From contig NW_005201192.1 of the NCBI RefSeq assembly GCF_000372725.1, forward strand, positions 369,470 through 433,469: 64,000 nucleotides of DNA. The letters are read 5' to 3'. Source of the DNA: Emiliania huxleyi CCMP1516 (Eukaryota > Haptophyta > Isochrysidales > Noelaerhabdaceae). Shown here one piece after another: positions 12,191 to 21,797 of the stretch (positions within the stretch are counted from its first letter, which is position 1; each line of letters begins with the position of its first letter). Both the position numbers and the translations under genes were made by a program. A model generated the notes under the pieces. The model was not told where the DNA came from. It did no database searches and saw nothing but the letters and a program-made list of their open reading frames with translations.

Positions 12191-12818
12191 CAGCAAAATC
12201 GCGCTCTCTACAATCGCTCTATCTACATACAACGCGCACGCAGTTCGTCCCGCGCCGGATGTAGAGCTCTACAGCTCTACAGCGCTCCAGAGCGCTCTAC
12301 ACATCTACAGCTCTACAACGCTCTACACTCTACATCCTCTTCACCCTCCCTCAGGGGGGAGTGAGTGTGTGTGAGTGAGGTGGTTGTGGTTGGTGTAACG
12401 TTGTCCCGTTTCAGGCGGCAGGTCAGGGGATTAGCCGGGAGGGTTCGGCAGCTCAGTCGAGGGCGAGCGTCTGTAGGTATCCCTCAGGTATTCTTTTCCT
12501 AGCGCGCGCAGCGCGCGCGCGTTGGGTGCGTGCAATAGCTGTGTGCACTTGGAGCACGTACCCGGGTACTTGCGTTTTGACCGCGCAAGATAAAAGGGTG
12601 GCTAAGGGCTCTGCCCGCAAGGCGCCCGCGTCGCAGACGCGGTACCATTGACAAATCTGCAATATACCCCCACACGAACAAATAGCAAAATCCGAATACC
12701 GTGCACGAATCCGGCGATGTGGGCCGTGCAAGCCTTCAGCTGGTGCCAACACGGATGGATTTGCCGACGGGCAAGCCGTCTCATTGGCGCCCCTCCCCCC
12801 CCCCTAAGCAGCCCGTCG

Positions 12819-13830
12819 ATGCAGGTGGCCCGCGCGGCCACGGCCGCAACGACGCGTCGCCGGCGGCGCTCACTCGAGCCCGAGCCCTCCGCGACGGCAA
12901 CGCCAGGTCGTCGCGTCCGCCCCGCCAGCCCTTGAGCACGCCTCCCGCATACCGATGACTGCACTCGGCGTCCACCGGCGGGGGACCATGGAGGAGCGGT
13001 CAGCAGTCTCGACTGCTCCACCGGCTCCTCCACAGGCTCTCGCCGTCGGCCCCGGCGCGCTGCGACGGCGCGCCGCCGGCTCCCACCGCGGCGTCCGAGC
13101 TGGAGGGAAAGGTGACGCACCTGATGGAGCTGCTCAAGGCGCATCAGTCGCGGGACGCGGAGGCGTCGCGGCTGCAGCAAGCGCTGCAGTGCCAGGAGGA
13201 GGCGGACGCCGCCAAGCTCGTCGAGCTGATGCGACGGCAGGAGGCGGCGAGCGCGGCGGCGGTCGAGGAGGCCAAGGCTGCGATCGAGGCGCAGCTGGTC
13301 GAGCGATTCCGCGAGGAGCAGGCGGCGGCGGCGGAGGCGCACTCAGCGCAGCTGCAGCAGCTGAGCGCGGAGCACTCGACGCAGCTGCAGCAGGCAGCGG
13401 CCCTCCTGGAGGCGCAGGCGCGCGAGAAGTTTGAGACGGCGGTCGCGCACGAGAGGGTGATTGGAGCAGGCGGTGCTCGCAGAGAGGCTGGTGAGCGGAA
13501 CCTCTCCCCTCCCGCCTCCCCGCCCGCCTTCCCTCCCGCCTCCCGCCTCGACTCCCCTGCCTCACTCCTCCCGACCCATCCCTCACTCCTCACTCCGCCC
13601 GCCTCTCCTCTCCCCTCCCTCCTCCCCTCCTCCCCTCCCCCTCCCCTCTCCTCCTCCCCTCCCCCCCTCCCCATTCCCCCTTCCTCTCGCCTCGCGCCCA
13701 GCCCAGCCCCGCCACCTCACCGCCCTCCCAGGCGTATCTCTCCGCCCTCAAGCAGCTCGAGCTCGACGTCGACGTGCTCACACGCGTCCTGGCGCCTACT
13801 GTATACTTGATGCAGAGCTTTCCGACGTCA
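12819..13830 (+). CDS. Coiled-coil protein, possibly Mic60/mitofilin-like (partial model)
   Basis: An Arg/Ala-rich, acid-poor start (MQVARAATAATTRRRRR, ATG 12819) looks like a mitochondrial presequence. A later exon (~13020-13455) encodes a long coiled coil rich in Ala, Glu and Gln with repeated QLQQ, followed by a short exon near 13731 reading YLSALKQLELDVDVLTRVL. The order presequence, coiled coil, then an RL..L..LE type helix resembles Mic60 of the MICOS complex, which shapes cristae junctions. I cannot find the transmembrane exon or the conserved C-terminal mitofilin helices, so the gene may be incomplete or a different coiled-coil protein. The intron at about 13490-13730 is almost pure CCTCCC. 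Neighbouring genes add no support. Confidence 0.4.
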
Positions 13831-14142
13831 TTGTGTTTGCCGCTCCGCGCTCGACGCCTGCCGCCGCGCGAGCCCGCGCGCCACCCCTTTTGCGCAGCAA
13901 CACCTTAAATTTCATGGCCCTCCAAATTCGGGTCGGAGCGTAGCGGAGTGGGCCCCGAGTTTGAAAACGGCGACGGACGCTTGCGTCCTAGCCGCCAACA
14001 ACGCCTCCCCGGCGCAGAGGGGCCCCCGGAGGGATGCTCAACCGCTCCACGCCACGCCGCTTGCGGCGGTCCTATTCCACGCTCGCGGGCCCCGCTTCTT
14101 ATTTGCCCATCCCACAGCTGATTCTCAGCGTGCCCTCCGGTC

Positions 14143-15245
14143 ATGCCGTCGAGCCGCGCCAGCTGCTCCGAGGCAGGGCCGTCGGACGACGGCGCAGCTT
14201 CGTTTGACGTGCGCGATCTCTCTCCCGCGGCCGAGTGGCGTCAGCTGAGCGACGGCGGCTACTCAGAGGTGTGCGGCGAGCCGCATCGCCGCTTCCTTAG
14301 AGCAGCTCTGAGTGGTGTGGCATGCGGCTCCGCAGGTGTACAAGGCGCGGCTTCTCGGCGTGACCGTCGCCGTCAAGCAGGCCACCAGCCGCAAGAAGAC
14401 CTCCGGCGAGGCGCTCATGCGTGAAGTCCGCTACCTCCGCCTCGCTGGTGCGCACCCAAACATCGTGACAGCGTTCGGCGCGTTCGCGGAGGGGGGGCGG
14501 CTGCACCTGGTCCTCGAGTACGCGCGGCACTGCCTGCGCAACGACCGCGTCGCCCGCCAGATCGACCCGATCCTCACCCTCGCCGGCGTGCTGCGCGCGT
14601 TGGTGCGGCTGCACTCGCTCGGAATCGTGCACAGAGACCTCAAGGCGCGCCACCACCCGCCCCTCGCCCCTCGCCCTCGCCCCTCGCCCGGCCCCTGGCC
14701 GACTCCGACTCCGCCGCCTCCCTCAGGCAAGAAACGTCCTCGTCGCCGGCGCCGCCCTCCCGCCCTCCGCCTCGCCGCCTGCCCGCAGGCTGCGCGTGCG
14801 ACGCCGCTCCCGTGCCCCCCCTCAGGCGAGAACCGGGCGATGCTGATCGACTTTGGCCTCGCCTGCCACGTCCCCCAGGACCCGAGCGACTGGGTCGGCC
14901 GCACCGTCGGCACCAAGAAGCGCCGACCCCTCCCACCAAATGCCGGCTGGGCAAGGAGGCGCTGGCTTGACCCTCTGCGGCTGTGAGCAGGTACCGCCCT
15001 CCAGAGATGAGGGACGGGCGGGCGGCGACGAGCGCGATCGACGTGCGCCCGCCCTCCCGTCGGGGCCGCCACTCCCCCGCTGCGGAGAGAGGGCGTGCGT
15101 GCACGCGGCTGTGTTGGTCGCAGGTGTACTGCTTCGGACTGATGGTGCACAAGCTGCTGCGGCAGCGCGAGCGTGCGTCGCTCGACTCGCCGCCGCGCTC
15201 GGACGGCGGCCGCGCGGAGAGGCGCCTGCGGGAGTGGTGGTGGGT

Positions 15246-15276
<31 letters not shown>

Positions 15277-16041
15277 GCTCCCGCACATCGGGCGTCGGCG
15301 GAGGGAGGGAGGGGCTCTAAAAACCCTCAGGAGGGGCTCAGGAGGGGCTCCCTGCCTGCTGCCCCAGGGGGGACTGCAAGCTGCTGCACAACGTTGGGGA
15401 GCACTGCACCCAGCACACTCCGGAGGACCGGCCNNNNNNNNNNNNNNNNNNNNNNNNNNNNNNNNNNNNNNNNNNNNNNNNNNNNNNNNNNNNNNNNNNN
15501 NNNNNNNNNNNNNNNNNNNNNNNNNNNNNNNNNAACTTGCTCAGGCGCCACCAAAAGTGGGCCTCCCCCCCCCCCCCCCCCAATCCCACCACCACCACCA
15601 ACCACCACCACACCACCACCAACCACCACCACCACAACCACAACCACACCACCACCACCACCACCACAACCACACCACCACCACCACCACCACCAAGCAC
15701 CACCACCTGCCCCCTCCGCAGGCACGCCGGCGAGGCAGTCGAGCGCTGCAACGACACGCGCACTCTCGTGCCGCTCTCCGCGGCGGCGGCGGCCGAGGCG
15801 GCGGCGGGGGGCGAGGGCTGCGGCGGCGGCGAGGGCGCGGCAGGTGCTCGCGGCGGGGGAGGGGCGGGGGTGGGTCGGCCTCACCGGAGCCGGGGCGGGG
15901 TGCACCGTAGGCTCTGGCGAGGACCGCTCCCGCTCGAGGGGTGGCTCTGCCTCTGCCGACAACCACAACACGACCGGCAACAAGCGCAGGAGCCGGCCGG
16001 AGGCGGAGGCGTCGGCAGCCAAGCGCGGCCGGCCCGCGTGA
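14143..16041 (+). CDS. Protein kinase, multi-exon, interrupted by an assembly gap
   Basis: Exons give kinase landmarks in order: a glycine-loop remnant LSDGGYSE joined across a GT-AG intron (14269-14336) to VYKARLLGVTVAVK (catalytic Lys); a C-helix with EVRYLRLAGAHPNIV; a hinge LHLVLEYA; IVHRDLK joined by a GC-AG intron (donor 14645) to ARNVLV; LIDFGLACHV (DFG, ~14845); YRPPEMRDG (PPE in place of APE, ~14992); and VYCFGLMVHKLL (~15123). The C-lobe is lost in the N gap. The final exon (from ~15720) is low-complexity and ends in a basic, nuclear-signal-like KRRSRPEAEASAAKRGRP before TGA at 16039-16041. The sequence best resembles TKL or related eukaryotic kinases; substrate unknown. The DFG exon contains intervening Pro-rich intron sequence. 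Confidence 0.75.
15434..15533. other. Assembly gap of 100 N
   Basis: Exactly 100 undetermined bases, a conventional placeholder length, inside the C-lobe region of the kinase gene. True length unknown. Confidence 1.
15585..15712. repeat. (ACC)n microsatellite
   Basis: Long ACC/CAACC array just right of the gap, in the last intron of the kinase gene. A run of C and this array probably caused the sequencing gap. Confidence 0.9.
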
Positions 16042-16846
16042 GGCATGCGGCGGGAGGGGCAGCCGCTCCGGGCCCTAGGGATGGGGCGACTGTTGGGCCC
16101 CTCCTGCTCGCGCGCGTGACGCGCGTCTCCCTCGTAGCAGCTCTGCTCGTGCGAGCGGTGCCGCACTCTCCACGCTTGCAGCGCGCTGGCGGAGGGCAAG
16201 GGTTCCGCCCGCCGCTTCTCCGGCAGGGCGGGTATGGTGGCCGGCCGATACTGCAGGAACTTTGTGGGTGCACACACACGGCGCGAGATCGGGGATCTTA
16301 CTTCTTAAGACGCGAGCCGTACTAGCTACTCGTGGACGTGGTATCCGGCAGGTGTCGTCCGGATTACGGTGTTTCACTCTCCTACGTCTACGGGAGAGAG
16401 TGGTAGAGAGTCTCTAGAGAGTCGAGAGAGAGAGATCGCGCCGCATGTCGCGCCGAGAAGCGAGATGCTCGTGCACCCCGTATCAAGTGGTTTTAATATG
16501 ACGCCCGACACGAGAGACAACGCGTTGTCGTTTTTGCTCTGGAACTGGATCATCTCTCATCATCTCGTCTCAACTTCGAGCGCGATCACACACAGTGGCC
16601 CGCGCCGAGCCGGGTCGCCGCGTAAGAGTGCGCCCCGCAACACCAATAAAGCATGCACGAATAGAGAGGCGCCGTCCTTGCGGAGAGCGCCGCGGGCACA
16701 GAGAGGGGGCGGGCTAGAGGGTACGCTGGCCCCCGGCGTACCCTCTTCATCGCAGTGGTAGGGAGGGGAGGGCGGGGAGGAGGGGAGGAGGGAGGAAGCT
16801 AGCTAGCTGGAGAGGAAAGAGGCGGCGCAGCCTCCGACCCGCGCAC
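16042..16846. other. Intergenic, no gene seen
   Basis: Between convergent kinase and prohibitin genes. It holds a GAGAGTCTCTAGAGAG-type simple repeat near 16390-16435 and short ORFs without recognisable content. Confidence 0.6.
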
Positions 16847-18659
16847 TCACTGCCCACCAGCGCCCACGTTGAGCAGCAGGTTCTGCCCGCCGCCCGCGCC
16901 GCCGCACGGCAGGTAGGTGACGTTGCGCGAGCGGGCGAGAGTCTCGGCGATGTCCTTGGCCGCCTGCGGATGGGGCGGGGCGGCAGCGGGGCGGTGGCGA
17001 GGGAGGGAGGTGGCCGAGGGGGGGAGGTGGCGGAGGGGGGGAGAAGGCGGAGGGAAGGTGGTAGCGGAGGGAGGGTGGTGGCGGCGTGTGTCTTTGCGCC
17101 TCGATGCGGCGCAGCTCGACGAGGGCGGGCGAGATATGGGGAGATATGGGGAGATATGGGGAGGTATGGGGAGGTATGGGGAGATGTACACCTCGATGCG
17201 GCGCAGCTCGACGAGGGCGGGCGAGTCCTCCAGCGCCTGCGAGACGAGGCCAGCCGCCTCGGACTCGCCCTCCGCCTTGATGATGGAGGCCTACGCGGCA
17301 CGGCGCGGAGGAGTGGTGGCGTCTCCTCGGCGGCGACCAGGCCCTCCGCCCTGAGGAGCTGCGCCTGCTTCTCCTGCTCCGCCTTGAGCACCATGAACTT
17401 AGCCCGCTCCGCGTCCTGCTCGGCCACCTGCTTGGACTCGATCGCCGCGGTAAAGTCCTTTCCGAACTTGAGGTCGGTGATGGCGACGTCGTCGAGGTCG
17501 ATGTGGAAGTCGGCGGCCCGCTTGGTGAGCGTGGTCCGCACCGTTTTCGACACCTATTCATTGGCGGAGGCGAGGAGCTCCACCCGAGGCCTGAATGCGC
17601 CTGGCGCTTGCGGTGCGCGACACCTCGCTCCGCTGCGTGATGAGCTGCTCCGCGTTGTACTGCGCCACCACCGCCTTGAGAACCTGCAGGGCAAGGGCGT
17701 GGCGCGGCGCGCGTGAGGGAATGGAGCCCGCAGAGCCGCCAGCTGCAGGGGAGGAGAGGAGGAGGGGAGGGGAGGAGGGGAGAGGGGAGGGGAGAGGGGA
17801 GGGGCGGGGGCGAGGAGGGAGAGAGGGCGCGCCTCGTTGCCGATGGAGGGTAGCACGCGCTCGTCGTAGTCGATGCCGAGCGAGGAGAAGATGTCGGGCA
17901 GGTGCTCGACCTGGGAAGGGGGGCGCGCGGAGGGGTATCGGAGGGGTATCGGAGGGGTATCGGAGGGGTATCGGAGGGAGGTCCGAGGCGAGGCGCGCGG
18001 TGCGGCGGCGGCAGCGACGGAGAGACGCGAGGGAAAAGGGGAAGTGGAGAGGTGCGTGGGCGGCGGCGGGCGGCGGCGGGGGAGGGCGGGTAGGCCGTGC
18101 ACCTGCGGCCGCGAGAGCACGCGCAGGTTGATGGTCACCACCTGCAGGTCTTTGGTCCCCGTCGTCGAGGCAATGTTGCGCGGCTGCATCCGGATGTCAA
18201 ACGTGTGCGGCGTCTGCAGCCACGGGATCCGGAAGTGCGTCCCCTCGCCGTAGACAGTTTTCTGCGGCGGGAGTGGCGGGAGCGGTGAGTGTACGCCAGC
18301 GAGTGCAACGGCGGCGGCGGCGGCGGTCGGTGGCGGGAGCCCCGAGGGCAGCGGCAGCGCCAAGGGGCGGTGGCGGCGAGGAGTGCAAGCGGGCAGGCGT
18401 CGGAGGGGGAGCAGCACGCGCATGCCGCCACCGGCGAGCGGTGCGCTGCGGATTCTCCGCTGTCCCTGCCCCGCACGCCACTCTCGCCGGGCTCTCGCTG
18501 GTCGCCGCCGCCACGCGCCTGCACGCCGCGAAGCCGGTCGAACATCACGGCGCGGAAACCGCCGTCGACGTCGTACACCGAGGCCTGGAAGAGACTCACG
18601 CCGGCGCCAATGCCGACCGCCGCGCGTGCAAGGTTGTTGAGCGCCTGAGCTGCGGCCAT
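16847..18659 (-). CDS. PHB1: Prohibitin-1 (mitochondrial), multi-exon
   Basis: Prohibitin 1 forms ring complexes with prohibitin 2 in the mitochondrial inner membrane, acting as scaffold and chaperone for m-AAA protease substrates. From ATG 18659: a short hydrophobic N-terminus; [88 protein letters not shown]; a coiled-coil-forming part with [16 protein letters not shown] and [15 protein letters not shown]; then [17 protein letters not shown] and a Leu-rich end, stop 16847-16849. DxRSRN(V/I)TYLP and GEGTHFxIPW point to PHB1 rather than PHB2. Two donors are GC (18518, 17832), placed exactly because the joined protein keeps family spacing. The 3' end of one exon is duplicated (17099-17131 and 17191-17224). 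Confidence 0.93.
17099..17224 (-). repeat. PHB1: Duplicated exon end and GGGGAGATAT tandem repeats in prohibitin gene
   Basis: The sequence encoding ALVELRRIE occurs twice, 92 bases apart, separated by five copies of a GGGGAGATATG-type unit. One copy is followed in sense by GT, the other by GC, so either could serve as the donor. Confidence 0.8.
17933..17980. repeat. GGAGGGGTATC tandem repeat in prohibitin intron
   Basis: Four copies of an 11-base unit lie in the intron between the [11 protein letters not shown] and LRVLS exons of the prohibitin gene. Confidence 0.85.
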
Positions 18660-18703
18660 GTCGCTGCCCTCTAGAAGCGTCGCGGGCTTCCTCGAGGAAC
18701 AGG

Positions 18704-19107
18704 TGGCGTTTATTTTTGCTTGGCCGGACATCATGCTGAAATTCTGCAAAAACCTGACCGGCCCCTGCCCTGCCCCTACCTACCTACCTACCTACCTACC
18801 TTACTTATGGGAAACTAAAAAAGAAATCACGGGCTGGGTGAAGGTGGGGTACTATACCAACTAAAGTGATGGCTGGTGGTACTATCCTGCAACCACAGTC
18901 CTTCCTGTGACATGGCAGGCCACTCTCAAGCCCTACAAGCACCAGATCAACGACTTGGGGAGGGTTGACATCGTGATTTGGGCGGAAAAATTCTTTTTCT
19001 GCTGTGAAAATTCCGGCGTGAGAGAGGGAAAAACCCGACGGGAGGGCCCAGACCCTACCCTACCTACCCCGGCATGATGTCCGGCCAAGCAAAAATAAAC
19101 GCCACCT
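18704..19107. repeat. Inverted repeat pair flanking a 330-bp spacer upstream of the retroelement
   Basis: About 36 bases at 18704-18738 (GTGGCGTTTATTTTTGCTTG and on) recur in reverse complement at 19073-19107. The spacer holds a (CTAC)n array and sequence like AAAATTC(T)TTTTC. The right arm is also the start of the retroelement ORF. The left arm overlaps the 5' side of the prohibitin gene. Confidence 0.85.
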
Positions 19108-21797
19108 GCGAGGAAAAGAATTTTAGCAGCCTCGGACAAAAACACAACCCCGGACCCTTGCTGTGTGCTGCACGCCCTGCGAGCGGGGCGGGGTGCGCAC
19201 TGTCCCTCTGTGTTCGTGCGTCGCCCATCTCTCCTGGAGATGTCTGCTCTATTTATTTATTTATAACCCCGGACCCAAGACGCACAAGCTCAGAAAACAA
19301 AACCGATCCCGCCATCGCCCCGGCGGGCGACGGCGCCGAATCCGATCCGGCAGACGTCGGTGCAGCCCTCCTAGACGGCCTTCCTGCGTCTCCAGAGCAT
19401 GTCGACGCCACGACGGGTGTGCCCACCTCAGAGGGCGACGTCGACATGGATGAGAGGCCCATCTCCCAGCGCCTCAAGCGCCGCGACGGGAGCAAGCCCC
19501 CGCTGTCTTACAGTGGCCACGACAGCGACGAGGAATCGTCCGACGAGGACGTCGGAGGAGAGAGCGTGGAGGGAAGCGAGGCGGGGCAGGCGAGGGGGGC
19601 GCAAGCCGCCAGCAGCTCCAACACCAACCCGCCTCGCCAAACCTTCTCTTGCTCCATCTGCGCCCAAGAATTCGGGACAGCCAAGTCGCTCTGCACGCAC
19701 TTCAAGACGCACAACTACACGCCCGTGGACCTCGCCTCCAGTGGGCTCACCAAGTGCGGGTGCTGCGCTCAGATTTGCTGCCTCATCCCCAACAAACTTC
19801 CGGATGGCTCGGGTGGCAACGGGACGAGCATGTTCTTCAACCACCTCTCGTCCCGCAACGACCCGCTGCACAAAGCCCACAAGGAGAAGATCACGCCGAA
19901 GGCCGAGTGCACCGACGCCATCGCCAAGGCACTGCAGCACGCGGCGCCGGGCACACCGGGCGCCAACCTGACCCACGCTGACAACCGTGGCGTCTCGGCT
20001 GCCACTCGCGCCCGGCGGCTCGCGTGGGCGCCCGCCGTCCCGGGCGCCGCTGCGTCCTCTGCTGCTGCTGTTGCCGCCCTCCGCAACGCCACCGGCGTCT
20101 CGCTCGCTTGGAACTCCCCCTCGGGGGTGGCCGACACGATCAATCTCAACACCACGCCCGCCGCAGACTACGATCTCTCCATCTGCGACAGCGTCTCGAT
20201 CGAGTGCCTCAAGCGTCTCCACCTGCAGAGCCAGGACTTCCCCGACAACAAGGAGTACCGTGCAAAGATCCGCTCAATGCTCGAGTTCGGGATGAAGGCC
20301 TTCGGCGGCAACCCCAACGCGCCCGGCACCGAAGACGGCGCCCGAGGTGCCATCTTCGTCGTCGCGTCGACGATCCTCGTCACCTGCCGGCCGAGCGGCT
20401 CGCCGCGCTACACGACCGACCAGATGGTCGAGCGCGCCGCAACCATCGCCCACTCGCCCGACGGCTTCCTGGCCCTCTGGAAAGAGCTGGCGCTCTCCGC
20501 CTCCGTCCCGCCCACCCCACTGGAGCAGGGCGACGCTGCCGACTCGCCGGGCCCCTCGCAGCCTTCCATGGAACAGATGGTCAAGAGGGCCCACTACTAC
20601 GCGAACCGGGGCGAGTTCGGCAAGGTGTGGGCGGCCTTCTCGCCCTCCGCGCCCGCCGACGGCCGCGACCCCAAGGTTGTCGCCAACTACCTCGGCAAGA
20701 CGCCGCAAGCGCGGGCCCCGCCTGCCAGTGTCACCGCCGACGAACCGGGCGTTGCGCGCTATGAACTGAAGAGGAAGTTCTTCAACAAGTTCGCAAAGTC
20801 TTTGCCTCGCGCCCGCAAGGGCGGCCCGACCCAAGTCGACTACGAGCTCGTCCGCATCATCACCGAGTCGACCGACGGGGCGGACTGCCTCTTCAACTTC
20901 TGCACCTCCGTTGGCTGGGGTGTCATGCACGAGCGTCTCAAGCGGCTCGAGGACGACCTCAACGCCGTCTGCCTCTGGAAGGACGATGGCGTCAGCTGCA
21001 GGCCCCTCGGGCTCTGCAGCATCTTCACGCGCTCAGCTGAACGGTGCATCGCGCTCCAGGAGCGCGACTGGGCGGAGCAGTTCTGCACCACGCAGCTGCC
21101 CGAGGTTGCCAAGGCCAGGGCGGAGGCACTCGAGGACGCCACCGTCACCACCGCCACCGCAGAAGCCGCGTACACTTCGAGGTGCATCACGCACGGGCTT
21201 GACTCGACCGAGGCGAAGACCGCTCTCGCCGACCTCGAGGCGGCCGAGGCTGCGGAGGAGCGCGCCCGTGCGCCTGTCAACTTCCCGAAGATCTACGCGT
21301 TCTCCAAGAACGGCACTCACCTGTACGCCCACACCGTCGCGGGGTGGCACGGCACGAAGCCGGAGAACGCGACCATCTCGGGCGACAAGGAGAACTTCTA
21401 CAACACGATCGCCCAGGCGCTCACGGCCGACAACAAGCCTGACCCCAACGGCTGTGGGCGCGTCAAGCTCCTCGACTGGATCCGCAAGCGACGCCCTGAC
21501 CTCCTACCCGTCGCTCGCCTCATCATGGGCACGCCCAGCTTCATCCGCCTTGTCAAGGCCGAGGGCGCCTTGCGGCTGCCTTCCGCCGACGGCGACGACC
21601 TGGACTTCTCTGCCGCCGATTGGGACCCACTCAGCCTCGAGTGCCCCGACCACAACGACCCCAACTACGCCAAGTCCGCCTGCGGGGTCATCCAGGGACG
21701 TGCGCTGTCCACCATCCTCAGCGTCTGCTTCATCCACGACATCTGCCACGACAATACCCCGAAACCAACGCCGTCGAAAAAGCCACTTGAGAGGAGG
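19074..21797 (+). pseudogene. Retroelement ORF, 5' part: zinc finger and start of reverse transcriptase
   Basis: Continuous frame from ATG 19074; a second in-frame Met at 19447 could be the real start, as the first ~120 codons include the flanking inverted repeat. A C2H2 finger (C-x2-C-x12-H-x3-H, CSICAQEF...CTHFKTH) lies near residue 192, followed by a Cys cluster CGCCAQICC. The middle is not recognisable. Near residue 872, SACGVIQGRALSTILS matches the reverse transcriptase GxxQGxxLSP block, here lacking the final Pro. Shortly after (CHDN, ~21750) the frame fails: sense continues two bases over, with one in-frame TGA near 21796, until the FADD block. Confidence 0.7.

Larger units (their letters stand above)
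11289..12354 (-). mobile_element. Degenerate hAT-like nonautonomous element, with two nested insertions
   Basis: This stretch is the reverse-complement relative of the element at 51864-52770. Shared parts are the block 11289-11470, the block 11994-12050 and the GTAGAG/CTCTAC-rich terminal part ending CACCCTCCCTCAG at 12354. The other terminus is not found, and similarity stops at 11289. It has been interrupted by a 507-bp element (11477-11983) and by a retroelement 3' fragment (about 12053-12190). No transposase is coded. Confidence 0.7.

Noticed and set aside
19428-20222. Minus-strand frames within the retroelement
   Set aside because: The plus strand has zinc finger and RT motifs; the reverse frames are compositional.
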